In this document: one piece after another, positions 42,044 through 51,194 of the stretch
Position numbering within the stretch: position 1 is the first letter of the stretch
Layout of the letters: every line of letters starts with the position of its first letter
Notes under the pieces: model-generated
The model's database searches: none
The model's input: the letters and a program-made list of their open reading frames with translations, nothing else
What the model was told of the DNA's origin: nothing
Assembly: GCA_046349595.1 (NCBI GenBank)
Contig: JAXMCA010000002.1
Coordinates: forward strand, 1,674,001-1,738,000
DNA from: JACRLW01 sp046349595
Lineage (GTDB): Bacteria > Planctomycetota > UBA1135 > UBA2386
DNA: 64,000 nucleotides
Direction of reading: 5' to 3'
Program-made: the position numbers and the translations under genes

Positions 42044-43996
42044 GTGTCGCGTCCGCATCGCCTCCTTCTCCTGCTCCTCGCCGTGCCGCTTCCGGCCCAG
42101 GAGCGGGCGGACCGCGGTGAGCGGCCGTGGAGCTTCGCAGCCCTGCGGGAGGTCGCAACGCCGGACCTCGAGGCCGACGCCTGGTCGCGCGGACCGATCG
42201 ACCGCTTCGTGCTCGATCGACTGCGCCGCGAGGGGCTCGCGCCGGCCCCGGATGCCGAGCCGACCGTACTCCTGCGTCGCCTGTATCTCGACCTGTGTGG
42301 CCTGCCGCCCTCGCCCGCCGAGGTCGATGCCTTCCTCGCGGATCCCCGGGAGGACCGCGTCGAGCGCGCCGTGGAGAGGCTGCTGAAGACGGATCACCAT
42401 GCCGAGCGCATGGCGGTCTGGTGGCTCGACCTCGTCCGCTACGCCGACACGGTCGGCTACCACGGCGACCAGGAGCACGCGATCTCTCCGTACCGCGACT
42501 ACGTGCTCCAGGCGTTCCGCGACGATTACCGTTTCGATCGCTTCACGCGCGAACAGCTCGCCGGCGACCTGCTCCCCGATCACACCACCGAGCAGCTCGT
42601 GGCCTCCGCCTACAACCGCGTGCTGCAGACCACGCACGAGGGTGGCGCGCAGCCCGGCGAGTACCTCGCCAAGTACGCGGCCGACCGGGTGCGCAACGTG
42701 TCGACGGTGTGGATGGGCGCCACGCTGGGCTGCGCCGAGTGCCACGACCACAAGTACGACCCGTACACGACGCGCGACTTCTATCGCATGGCCGCGTTCT
42801 TCGCGGACATCGACGAGGTGAAGGGCTTCGCGGCTCCGAACACGACGCCGACGAAACGGCCGCCGGAGATCGAAGTGCGCGCGCCCCTCGACGGCGAGGA
42901 TGCTCCGTTGCGTCGCGTGATGGTGACCGCGCACGTCGAGCCGCGCGTTACGCGCGTGCTCCGGCGTGGCAACTGGATGGACGAGTCGGGCGAGGTGGTG
43001 GACCCCGGAGTGCCGGCGTGCCTGCCGCAGATCGTGACGGAGGGACGTCGCGCCGATCGGCTCGATCTGGCGCGATGGCTGACTTCCGCCGAGCAGCCGC
43101 AGACGGCGCGCGTGGTCGTCAACCGCATCTGGGCGCTGTTCTTCGGGCGCGGCCTGTCGGCATCGCTCGACGACGACGGCGTGCGCGGCGAGGTGCCGAC
43201 GCATCCCGAGCTGCTCGATTGGCTCGCCCGCGACCTGATCGCGAGCGGCTGGGATCTGCGCCATCTGGTGCGCAACATCGTGACCTCGCACGCCTACCGG
43301 CAGTCGTCGGCGCCGCGCGACGATCTCCGTGAACGCGATCCGACCGATGCGTTGATCGCGCGACAGCGCCGTTGGCGTCTCCCCGCCGAGTTCGTGCGCG
43401 ACACCCTGCTCGACGTCTCGGGCCTGCTCGTCGACCGCTTCGGCGGACCCAGCGCGCATCCGTACCAGCCGCCGGGCTACTACGCGCACCTCAACTTCCC
43501 CGAACGCGAGTACCACGCCGATCTTGGCGAGCAGCAGTACCGCCGTGGCGTGTACGTGCATTGGCAGCGCATGTTCCTCCACCCGATGCTCAAGGCCTTC
43601 GACGCCCCCACGCGCGAGGAGTGCACTGCGCAGCGCGCGCAGAGCAACACGCCCCTGCAAGCGCTCACCCTTCTCGACGACCCGAGCTTCGTCGAGGCAG
43701 CACGCGTGTTCGCGACCGACCTCGTGCGTTGCGATGGAGCGGGCGATCAGGAGCGCATCACGAGCGCGATGCGCCGCGCGCTCTCGCGCACACCGTCGAC
43801 GCGCGAGGCGGCGATCCTCGCCGACCTGCTCCGCTCGCAGCGCCTCGCGTACCGCGCCGATCCCGGATCTGCACGTGCCCTGTGCGCGGTGGGGCAGATG
43901 CCGCTCGCGGACGATGTCGATCCGGTCGAGGTCGCTGCGTGGACCGCGGTCACACGGGCGATCCTCAACCTCCACGAGCTGATCACGAGGTCGTGA
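42044..43996 (+). CDS. DUF1549/DUF1553 domain protein
   Basis: A 650-residue exported protein with a GTG start and a signal peptide (LLLLLLAVPLPAQ). The DUF1549 part covers about residues 50-255 (PIDRFVLDRLRREGLAPAP, RRLYLDLCGLPPSP, WWLDLVRYADTVGYHGD) and includes CAECHDHKYDPYTTRDFYR near residue 230, whose CxxCH resembles a haem-attachment site. The DUF1553 part covers about 335-600 (RVVVNRIWALFFGRGL, REECTAQRAQSNTPLQALTL). The N-terminal cytochrome-type domain seen in many homologues is absent. This family is abundant in planctomycetes and almost always paired with DUF1501, as here. Function is not established; extracellular or periplasmic redox or polysaccharide roles are proposed. Confidence 0.9.
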   Translation: MSRPHRLLLLLLAVPLPAQERADRGERPWSFAALREVATPDLEADAWSRGPIDRFVLDRLRREGLAPAPDAEPTVLLRRLYLDLCGLPPSPAEVDAFLADPREDRVERAVERLLKTDHHAERMAVWWLDLVRYADTVGYHGDQEHAISPYRDYVLQAFRDDYRFDRFTREQLAGDLLPDHTTEQLVASAYNRVLQTTHEGGAQPGEYLAKYAADRVRNVSTVWMGATLGCAECHDHKYDPYTTRDFYRMAAFFADIDEVKGFAAPNTTPTKRPPEIEVRAPLDGEDAPLRRVMVTAHVEPRVTRVLRRGNWMDESGEVVDPGVPACLPQIVTEGRRADRLDLARWLTSAEQPQTARVVVNRIWALFFGRGLSASLDDDGVRGEVPTHPELLDWLARDLIASGWDLRHLVRNIVTSHAYRQSSAPRDDLRERDPTDALIARQRRWRLPAEFVRDTLLDVSGLLVDRFGGPSAHPYQPPGYYAHLNFPEREYHADLGEQQYRRGVYVHWQRMFLHPMLKAFDAPTREECTAQRAQSNTPLQALTLLDDPSFVEAARVFATDLVRCDGAGDQERITSAMRRALSRTPSTREAAILADLLRSQRLAYRADPGSARALCAVGQMPLADDVDPVEVAAWTAVTRAILNLHELITRS

Positions 43997-45387
43997 TGGA
44001 TCTCCTTCGCCCCGATCCGGAACCGCTGAACCGGCGCGCCTTCCTGAAGCGCGCCGGATTCGGTCTCGGGGTCGCGGCGCTCGCGGGTCTGGACCCGACC
44101 TCGCCGGCGATCCGCCCGCGTGCCAAGCGCGTGATCTGGCTGTGCATGGCCGGCGGGCCGTCACAGTTCGAGACCTTCGATCCCAAGCCGAAGCTCGCGG
44201 CGATGGACGGCGAACTGATGCCCGATTCGTTCACGAAGGGCCAACCGATCGCGCAGCTCCAGGGGCAGCAGCTGCGTTGTCTCGGTCCGCAGTTCCGCTT
44301 CGGGCGACACGGCGAGTCGGGACTCGAGATCGCCGACATCCTGCCGTTCACCGCGCGCATCGCCGACCGCATCTGCGTGATCCGCTCGATGCAGACCGAC
44401 CAGATCAACCACGACCCCGCACACACGGTGATGAACACCGGCACGTCGATCAGCGGCCGGCCGAGCATGGGCGCGTGGGTGAACTACGGACTCGGCAGCG
44501 AGAGCAGCGACCTGCCGGGCTTCGTCGTGCTGACCAGCGTCGGTGGACGCAATCCGCAGCCGATCGCATCACGTCAGTGGAGCGCGGGCTTCCTTCCGGG
44601 ACGCCTGCAGGGCGTCGAGTTCCAGTCGCACGGTGATCCGGTCCACTACGTCCGCAACCCGGCCGGTGTGGCGCGCGACCAGCAGCGGGCCGTGATCGAC
44701 GCGACAGTCGCCCTCGATCGCGAGCTCGCCGCACCCGGTCGCGATCCGGAGCTCGACACGCGCATCGCTCAATACGAACTGGCCTTCCGCATGCAGGCGG
44801 CCGTGCCCGAGCTGATGGACGTCTCGAGCGAGTCCGCGGAGACCCTGGCGATGTACGGGACCACCGGCAACGACGGCTCCTTCGCCGCCAACTGCCTTCT
44901 CGCGCGCCGTCTCGCGGAGCGCGGTGTGCGCTTCATCCAGCTCTACCACCGTGGTTGGGACCATCACGGCGATCTGGTGAAGTACATGCGGGTCTGTGGT
45001 CGCCTCTGCGATCAACCGGCGGCCGCGCTGGTCACCGACCTCGCGCGCCGCGGCATGCTCGACGACACCCTGGTCGTGTGGGGAGGCGAGTTCGGTCGCA
45101 CGCCGATGTTCCAGGGCAAGGGCCAGGAGGCGGGCCGCGACCACCACATCCGGGGATTCACCATGTGGGTCGCGGGCGCCGGTGTGCGCGGCGGTAGCGC
45201 GTACGGAGCGACCGACGAACTCGGCTACTTCGCCGTCGAGAACCCGGTCCACGTGCGCGACCTGCACGCGACCATGCTCTACCTGCTCGGTCTCGATCAC
45301 CGCAGCCTGAGCGTGCGCTACCAGGGACTCGACATGCGGCTGACCGGCGTCGAACCGGCGCGTGTGCTGCACGACATCCTGACCTGA
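43996..45387 (+). CDS. DUF1501 (sulfatase-like fold) protein with Tat signal
   Basis: A 463-residue protein whose ATG overlaps the preceding stop (TGATG). The N-terminus is a twin-arginine signal (NRRAFLKRAGFGLGVAALAG). The DUF1501 signature follows: WLCMAGGPSQFETFDPKPKL, then VIRSMQTDQINHDPAHTVMN, and the C-terminal HRGWDHHGDL and WGGEFGRTPMFQGKGQEAGR with DHHIRGF. These His/Asp-rich segments resemble the metal sites of alkaline phosphatase/sulfatase folds. Together with the DUF1549 gene it is a standard planctomycete pair, probably acting outside the cytoplasm. Confidence 0.92.
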   Translation: MDLLRPDPEPLNRRAFLKRAGFGLGVAALAGLDPTSPAIRPRAKRVIWLCMAGGPSQFETFDPKPKLAAMDGELMPDSFTKGQPIAQLQGQQLRCLGPQFRFGRHGESGLEIADILPFTARIADRICVIRSMQTDQINHDPAHTVMNTGTSISGRPSMGAWVNYGLGSESSDLPGFVVLTSVGGRNPQPIASRQWSAGFLPGRLQGVEFQSHGDPVHYVRNPAGVARDQQRAVIDATVALDRELAAPGRDPELDTRIAQYELAFRMQAAVPELMDVSSESAETLAMYGTTGNDGSFAANCLLARRLAERGVRFIQLYHRGWDHHGDLVKYMRVCGRLCDQPAAALVTDLARRGMLDDTLVVWGGEFGRTPMFQGKGQEAGRDHHIRGFTMWVAGAGVRGGSAYGATDELGYFAVENPVHVRDLHATMLYLLGLDHRSLSVRYQGLDMRLTGVEPARVLHDILT

Positions 45388-45440
45388 GCACGCTTGCTCG
45401 CCTCGGCTTCGGTGACCTACGACCCGCACCCAGATCCACG

Positions 45441-46067
45441 ATGAAGAAGACCGCGCTCGAAGCTCTCGGCCTCCTCCAGGAGGGCAATCGCCGATTCGTC
45501 TCGCACATCCGCGAGTCCGACGTGTTCCTGAACTCGGATCAGCGGATGCAGCTCAGCAAGAGCCAGCGACCGCACACGATCATCCTCGGGTGCTCCGACT
45601 CGCGCGTTCCGGCCGAGATCGTCTTCGATCAGGGACTCGGTGACCTGTTCGTGATCCGGGTCGCCGGCAACGTCGTCGCGCCGTCGCAGGTGGGGAGCGT
45701 CGAGTTCGCAGCCGAGCGCTTCGGGACGCGTCTGGTGGTCGTGCTCGGCCACTCGCAGTGTGGAGCGGTGCTCGCGACCATCGAGGAACTGCGCCGCCCG
45801 AGCGCGAACCAGTCGCGAAACCTGCGCGCGATCGTCGACCGCGTCCGACCCGCGGTGGAGGGCCTGCTCGAGACTCCGGCGATGTTCGCGACCGACGACG
45901 ATCTCGTGCATCGCGCGGTGCGTGCGAACATCCGTGCCTCCGCGGACCACCTGCGCCACGGCTCGCAGGTCCTCGAGAACCTGATCCAGAACGACGGGCT
46001 GCTGGTGGTCGGCGCCGAGTACTCGCTGGAGACCGGCGAGGTCGAGTTCTTCGACGGGGTGTCCTGA
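45441..46067 (+). CDS. can: Beta-class carbonic anhydrase
   Basis: A 208-residue enzyme. The zinc site is complete: C51 and D53 with R55 in GCSDSRVPAEI, and H104 and C107 in LGHSQCGA. The N-terminal helix ALGLLQEGNRRFVS and the VIRVAGNVV strand are typical. It interconverts CO2 and bicarbonate in the cytoplasm. It stands alone, 53 bp after the DUF1501 gene; copy B of the 150-bp repeat begins 28 bp after its stop. Confidence 0.94.
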   Translation: MKKTALEALGLLQEGNRRFVSHIRESDVFLNSDQRMQLSKSQRPHTIILGCSDSRVPAEIVFDQGLGDLFVIRVAGNVVAPSQVGSVEFAAERFGTRLVVVLGHSQCGAVLATIEELRRPSANQSRNLRAIVDRVRPAVEGLLETPAMFATDDDLVHRAVRANIRASADHLRHGSQVLENLIQNDGLLVVGAEYSLETGEVEFFDGVS

Positions 46068-46094
46068 CGGCGGGTTGCGGTCTGGCCCTTCGGC

Positions 46095-46244
46095 CTCAGC
46101 GCGGCCTCCTGCCGCAACCGAAGGGGTGCGCCTCGCTTCGCTCACCGCACCCCGAGGCACTCGGCCGCGCTGTCGGTCCTGCTGGCATCTACTGCTCACG
46201 AGAATCCGCGCGTGCCGCGCCAATCCTCCGGAGTAGTAGATCAG
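46095..46244 (-). repeat. 150-bp dispersed repeat, copy B
   Basis: Matches 35854-36003 at 145 of 150 positions. On the minus strand its TGA (46241-46243) is the stop codon of the PD40 gene. Pairings seen on the + strand are GCGGC / GCCGC (46101-46115), GGGGTGCG / CGCACCCC (46123-46130 with 46146-46153), CCGAG / CTCGG (46152-46164) and ATCTACT / AGTAGAT (46187-46193 with 46235-46241). Confidence 0.85.
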
Positions 46245-47473
46245 TGGAACTCGATCTCGATCGAGTTGCCGATCGTGGCGACGCCGAGCGGGGCGGCGGA
46301 GTCGAGGGTGAAGAAGCCGGTGAACACGTGGAGCCCCACCAGCGCCGGGAGATTGCTGGTGAGCGTCGGGTGGGTCTCGCCGGCCGGATCGAGCGCGGCC
46401 ACGTAGCCGCCGGTCATCGGAGGAACGCCGCCGAGGGAGGTCGTGAACAGCCAGTCGAGGTCGAGCGGGATGACGCGACCGAGGATCGTGGTGGGGCCGT
46501 TGCCGAGCGAGAAGGCGCCGATGCACACCGATCCCGGGTGTGCGCTGTCGCGCCAGGTCATCGTCATCGTCGAACCGATCCCCGCGACACCGGTCGCGAC
46601 GAGGCCCAGGAACCGCGTCTCGTGGATCACGAAACCGAGGGCGACGGCGCTGTTGAACTTCGGCAGGTACATCACCGAACGGGTGGCATCGAAGGTCGGA
46701 CCATCGATGCGTCCCGGTCCGGACAGCTCCGGGACCACCACCGGCACGCCGAAGGGGATCGCGGTCGAGGTGCGCGACGCGACCACGAGCTGACTGTCCC
46801 GCGTGGTGGAGTCGAAGTGCATCCACACGATCGACAGGTCGTCGGGGGCGACCTCCGGACCGCGATTCGCGTCGGCATTGGCGAGTTCGCCGACCAGCAC
46901 GGGTGTCGAGAAAGGGCTGCCGCGATTCGGGCGCTTCGCCCGCCAGATCACGGCATTGGGCGGGTTCGGGCTGCCGGCACGCGCCGACAGGATGTAGATC
47001 GTCAGCCCGTCGGCGGTGAGCGAGGGAGAGCCGTCGTTGTCGGGCGAGTTCAGCTCGGTCACGAAGGCGGGTGGACCGAACGGCGCCGCGGTGCTGGGGC
47101 GGGTCGCGCGCAGGATGTCGAAGTTGCCCTGTCCACCGGCGCGCGTGCTGCAGAAGTACAGCTCCAGTCCGTCGTGGCTGACGAAGGGATCGGTGTCGGT
47201 GGCACCGACCATCGAAACCCCGGAGAGCACCGGTGTCCCGAAGGGTTGTGCGGTGGAGGCGCGAGTCGTCTCGTAGATCTCCCATTCCGCGCCGCCGCTG
47301 CGCGACGAGGCGAACCACATGGTGAGGCCGTCGGCGGAGAGCGTCGGCGACGTGTCGCTCACGGTGCTCGCGATGTTGGGTACCACCTGTGGTGCGCTCC
47401 ATCCGGATTGCGCGTGGGCGGCGGCGATCAGCGCGAGGATCGCGCATGCCGGAGTTGTGATCGTCGATTGCAT
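46241..47473 (-). CDS. Secreted PD40/TolB-like propeller protein
   Basis: A 410-residue exported protein (signal MQSTITTPACAILALIAAAHA). Residues 35-260 carry four to five PD40-type blades: SPTLSADGLTMWFASSRSGG, DPFVSHDGLELYFCSTRAGG, SPSLTADGLTIYILSARAGS and EVAPDDLSIVWMHFDS. The remaining 140 residues are a beta domain ending IGNSIEIEFH, similar in layout to the C-terminal domains of other exported proteins here. The stop codon is supplied by the 150-bp repeat. Divergent from the ELWxxDGT gene with a 230-bp gap. A surface-binding function is likely, details unknown. Confidence 0.8.
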   Translation of the reverse strand: MQSTITTPACAILALIAAAHAQSGWSAPQVVPNIASTVSDTSPTLSADGLTMWFASSRSGGAEWEIYETTRASTAQPFGTPVLSGVSMVGATDTDPFVSHDGLELYFCSTRAGGQGNFDILRATRPSTAAPFGPPAFVTELNSPDNDGSPSLTADGLTIYILSARAGSPNPPNAVIWRAKRPNRGSPFSTPVLVGELANADANRGPEVAPDDLSIVWMHFDSTTRDSQLVVASRTSTAIPFGVPVVVPELSGPGRIDGPTFDATRSVMYLPKFNSAVALGFVIHETRFLGLVATGVAGIGSTMTMTWRDSAHPGSVCIGAFSLGNGPTTILGRVIPLDLDWLFTTSLGGVPPMTGGYVAALDPAGETHPTLTSNLPALVGLHVFTGFFTLDSAAPLGVATIGNSIEIEFH

Positions 47474-47703
47474 GGTGATGGGCTCCGAACGGGTCCGAGG
47501 CGGGGTTGCGGTGTAACCGTTCCGCTCGACCCGTGCACCGCGCCCGACAGCGGAGCCGATCCGGCCGACGGCGAGCCCTGTCGGTGGAGCGGATCCCGCG
47601 TTGTCATGGTGATCGCGTCGCGATGTCGAAACTCGTGACGACCTCACGCTCGTCGATCCGGCGGATGCGCTTAGGATGCGACCTGCTCGCCGCTTCGATC
47701 CTC

Positions 47704-50700
47704 ATGACCCGACCACTCCACCTTGCCGGGCTGTTCGCGACCGCTCTGACCCTGACAGGTCCCTGGGGCGTGGCCCAGGACCTCGTCGCGGACATCAATG
47801 CGACGGCCAACACCTCGTCGTCCTCGCCGCAGGACTTCGCCGCCTTCGGCCCCAATGCCCTGTTCCTCACCATGGGCGGCGCCACCGTGCGGCTGTGGCG
47901 GAGCGACGGCACGACCGGTGGCACGCAGCTCGTATTCGACACCGGCGAGGCGCCGGCGGGCGTCCTCACCCGGGCACTCGTCACCACCGGCAACCTCGCC
48001 TTCTTCCTGGCAGGAGCCCGCACCGCGTCGGGCTACGCGCTGTGGCGGAGCGACGGAACGGCCAGCGGCAGCTATGAGCTGACGGGCACCGACGGGGTCC
48101 TGCCGGTGTGGGCCGGTGCGCCGGTGATCCATCGCGGCATCGCCTACTTCTCCGCTTGGCGCGCCGATCTCGGCGAAGAGCTGTGGCGCAGCGACGGCAC
48201 GCGCGCCGGAACCAGACCGCTCGGTGATCTGCGTCCCGGCACCGCCGGGTCGTTGCCGCGCTCGCTGGTGTCGACGTCGCGCGGGTTGTTCTTCTCGGCG
48301 CGCGGACCGAGCGGCGTGGAGACCCTGTGGGTGACCGACGGCACCGTGGCCGGCACGGTCAACCTCAGCGCCGAGTCGCAGCCGCAATCGCTGACCGCGA
48401 TCGGTTCCGGTCTGCTGTATTCGGCGTGGGATGCGACCAACGGCCGTGAGCTCCACCACAGCGACGGGACGGTCGCGGGTTCCGGCCTGGTGGTCGACAC
48501 CGTGGCTGGACCCTTCGGGATCACGATCTACCAGCGACCGACCTCGCTCGGCGTCGGCGCGGTGATGGCGATCAGCACTTCGACCTCGGGCATCGAGCCG
48601 TGGTACTCCGACGGCACCGCCGCGGGCACCTACATGCTCGCCGACGTGCGCGCCGGTTCGCTGTCGGGCATCGCGCCGCCCATCGATCCGTACTTCACGA
48701 GCTCGAACGGGCTCGCGTACTTCGCGGCCGACGACGGCGTGCACGGCGTGGAACCGTGGATCACCGACGGCACGCAGGCGGGCACCCGACTGCTCGCCGA
48801 CGTCGAGGTCGGGGCCACCGGCTCGCGTCCGGAGTCCTTCGCGCCCACCGCCGGCGGGGTGGTGTTCCGCGCGACCACCGCGGCGCTCGGCACCGAGCCC
48901 TTCATCAGCGACGGCACGACGGCAGGCACGCGCGTGCTCGCCGACGTCGTCCCCGGAAGCGCCGGCTCCTCGCCGCTGCAGTTCGCCGGACTCGGTGCGC
49001 GCATCTACTTCGCGGCGACGCTGACGAGCACGGGTACCGAGCCGTGGACCTCGACGGGCAGTGCGGCCTCCACGGTGAGACTCGGTGATCTGGTCGGTGG
49101 AACCACCGATTCGACGCCGAGCGGATTCGCCGCCGCCGGTACGCGCGTGGTGTTCCGTGCCGACGACGGCGTGCACGGCGCCGAGTTGTTCGGCAGCGAT
49201 GGCACCACCGCAGGCACCGCGCTTCTCGATCTCGGCAGTGGAGCAGCCAATCCGAGCGGGATGACGACCTTTCAGAACCGCGCGTGGTTCGCGGCCGATA
49301 GCGCCGCGGTCGGCCGTGAGCTGTTCGTCAGCGATGGCACGGTGGCGGGGACCGGACTGTTCGCCGATCTGTCGACCTCGAGTTCGTCGCCGGCCGGATT
49401 CACCGTGATCGGCAGCCGCATGTTCTTCGTCGCGCTCTCGGCCGGCTTCGGTCGTGAGGCCTTCGTCACCGACGGCACGGTGGCCGGCACGCGGATGCTC
49501 GCCGATCTGCTGCCCGGCAATTCGAGTTCCAATCCGATCGACTTCACCGATGTCGGCCCGTCGACGCTGTTCCTCTGCGACGACGGCTTCCCGGGCGTGG
49601 CCATCGCCCGCGTCAACAACAGCTCGCTGTTCACGACGATCGGAGCCGTGATCGATCCGATGAGCAACGCCACCACGGGTCACGACATGCGCTCGATGGG
49701 CAGCTTCGCGATCCTCGCTGTCCGTGGTCACTCGTTGTATGGCGCCGAGTTGTGGCGCACGGACGGCACTCTCGCGAACACCAGCCTGATCGCCGACCTT
49801 CAGCCCGGTCCGCTCGACAGCGATCCGACCGATCTCGTCGTGACCGGCAACGGCCTGCTGTTCTTCGTCGCCGACAGCGGCGCAGGTCGCGAGCTGCACG
49901 TCACCGACGGCACCGCCGCCGGTACCCGCATGGTCGCCGACCTCGCTCCGGGTGCGGCGGGGGCCGGCATCGGGCAGCTCGTCGCCACGCAGTCGCGCGT
50001 GTTCTTCACGCGTACCGACGCACACGGCTACGAGCTGTGGACGTCGGACGGCACCGCGCAGGGCACGCGTCTGTTGCGCGATGTCGCACCGGGCCCGGAT
50101 TCGGGCGTGGTGGTCCAGCCCTTCGCGCGCTTCCCCTCGGGAAACGGCATCGCCTTCGTGGGGCGCGACGACACGGACCTGATGCAGGCCTGGGTCTCGG
50201 ATGGCAACACCAGCGGCACGCACGTGCTCGGCCATCTCACCGCGACGGGCTACGCAGGGCCCTTGCGCGTGAACTCGCTGGCGATGATCGGCAGCGCGGT
50301 GTGGTTCGCGGCCGACGACGGCAGTCGTGGCCTCGAACCCTGGCGCGTCACCATCGATCCCGCGCGGGCGTGGGCCAAGACCTACGGTCAGGGTTGCGCC
50401 GGCAGCAACGGCGTGGCGCCGATCGTCGATGCTCCGATCCGTCCTCTGCTCGGGCAGGCCGGCTTCCGCCTCGATCTGCACCGCGCTCCGCCCTTCGTCG
50501 GCGCCGTTCCGCTGATGGGGCTCGCCGGTTCTCCCGCGCTCGAACCCTGCGATCTCGCGGTGCCCTATCCGGCGATCACCGGGCCGACCTTCCTGACCGA
50601 CGCGACCGGCAACACCGTGCTGCCGCTCGGCATCCCGGCGACGCCGTCGTTGTCGGGAGTCGAGCTGTTCGCCCAGTGGGTCGTGCTCGACACCGGCGGA

Positions 50701-50760
50701 GCCTTCCTCGGCCTGGTGTCATTCAGCGAGGGGATCCAGGTGCACCTCGGCACCTTCTAG
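47704..50760 (+). CDS. ELWxxDGT-repeat secreted protein
   Basis: A 1018-residue protein; the ATG at 47704 gives a signal (LAGLFATALTLTGPWGVA) and lies 26 nt after a TAGGAT box (47672-47677). About 18 repeats of 45-50 residues carry the pattern ELWRSDGTxAGTxLxxDxxPG, which matches the ELWxxDGT repeat and probably forms one or more beta-propellers. The C-terminal 130 residues start with KTYGQGCAGSNG and form a beta domain with LSGVELFAQWVVLD and SEGIQVHLGTF. It is likely a large exported or surface protein. The region after the stop (50761 onward) has a weak hairpin (GGTTCC / GGAACC). Confidence 0.85.
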   Translation: MTRPLHLAGLFATALTLTGPWGVAQDLVADINATANTSSSSPQDFAAFGPNALFLTMGGATVRLWRSDGTTGGTQLVFDTGEAPAGVLTRALVTTGNLAFFLAGARTASGYALWRSDGTASGSYELTGTDGVLPVWAGAPVIHRGIAYFSAWRADLGEELWRSDGTRAGTRPLGDLRPGTAGSLPRSLVSTSRGLFFSARGPSGVETLWVTDGTVAGTVNLSAESQPQSLTAIGSGLLYSAWDATNGRELHHSDGTVAGSGLVVDTVAGPFGITIYQRPTSLGVGAVMAISTSTSGIEPWYSDGTAAGTYMLADVRAGSLSGIAPPIDPYFTSSNGLAYFAADDGVHGVEPWITDGTQAGTRLLADVEVGATGSRPESFAPTAGGVVFRATTAALGTEPFISDGTTAGTRVLADVVPGSAGSSPLQFAGLGARIYFAATLTSTGTEPWTSTGSAASTVRLGDLVGGTTDSTPSGFAAAGTRVVFRADDGVHGAELFGSDGTTAGTALLDLGSGAANPSGMTTFQNRAWFAADSAAVGRELFVSDGTVAGTGLFADLSTSSSSPAGFTVIGSRMFFVALSAGFGREAFVTDGTVAGTRMLADLLPGNSSSNPIDFTDVGPSTLFLCDDGFPGVAIARVNNSSLFTTIGAVIDPMSNATTGHDMRSMGSFAILAVRGHSLYGAELWRTDGTLANTSLIADLQPGPLDSDPTDLVVTGNGLLFFVADSGAGRELHVTDGTAAGTRMVADLAPGAAGAGIGQLVATQSRVFFTRTDAHGYELWTSDGTAQGTRLLRDVAPGPDSGVVVQPFARFPSGNGIAFVGRDDTDLMQAWVSDGNTSGTHVLGHLTATGYAGPLRVNSLAMIGSAVWFAADDGSRGLEPWRVTIDPARAWAKTYGQGCAGSNGVAPIVDAPIRPLLGQAGFRLDLHRAPPFVGAVPLMGLAGSPALEPCDLAVPYPAITGPTFLTDATGNTVLPLGIPATPSLSGVELFAQWVVLDTGGAFLGLVSFSEGIQVHLGTF

Positions 50761-51194
50761 GAAGAAGCGGTTCCTCCACGGGGGCGGCACCGGAACCTCC
50801 GCCTGCAGTCCTGGCAGCAAGCTGATCCGAGGTCGACCCGCTTCCACGCATCGCGGGCCGACCGCTCCATCCTGACCGGTCGCTCTCCCGGGCGTCTCGG
50901 CCCGCAGTGCGGTTCGGACTGCTCACCGGGCCCCGGATCCTGCCGCTGATCGGTCTCCTCACACCAGGACGACGCCGACTTCGAGACCGGCAGCGGGAGT
51001 CCCACCTGACCCGTTCCATCCTCGGAGTGCTTTCACCAGCGAGTGGCGGCCCGTGACCGGGTTCGGACCACGAGACCGTCACCCTCACGACTCGCCGTAT
51101 CGGGCTGGCCGGACAACCGTCCCACGCACCCGATCCGTTCCGTGGCAGGATGCGGCTCGAGTGCCGTGTGCGTCCTGGATGTTCGGGTTCCGAG
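50761..51194. other. 434-bp gap between convergent genes
   Basis: No gene-like frame with plausible composition, no tRNA and no repeat shared with the rest of the window. A 6-bp stem (50769-50774 with 50792-50797) near the left edge could end the ELWxxDGT transcript. Two GGTTCG stretches are not in a tRNA context. Confidence 0.5.

Noticed and set aside
42044..45387. DUF1549/DUF1553 plus DUF1501 pair as a novel system
   Set aside because: The pair is widespread in planctomycetes; unusual only in lacking the N-terminal cytochrome-like domain.
47671..50481. Minus-strand open frame of about 936 codons opposite the ELWxxDGT gene
   Set aside because: Antisense shadow of regular repeats; the + strand product has a signal peptide and known repeat.
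50920..51075. GGTTCG stretches suggestive of tRNA T-arms
   Set aside because: No acceptor, D or anticodon stems can be drawn around either one.
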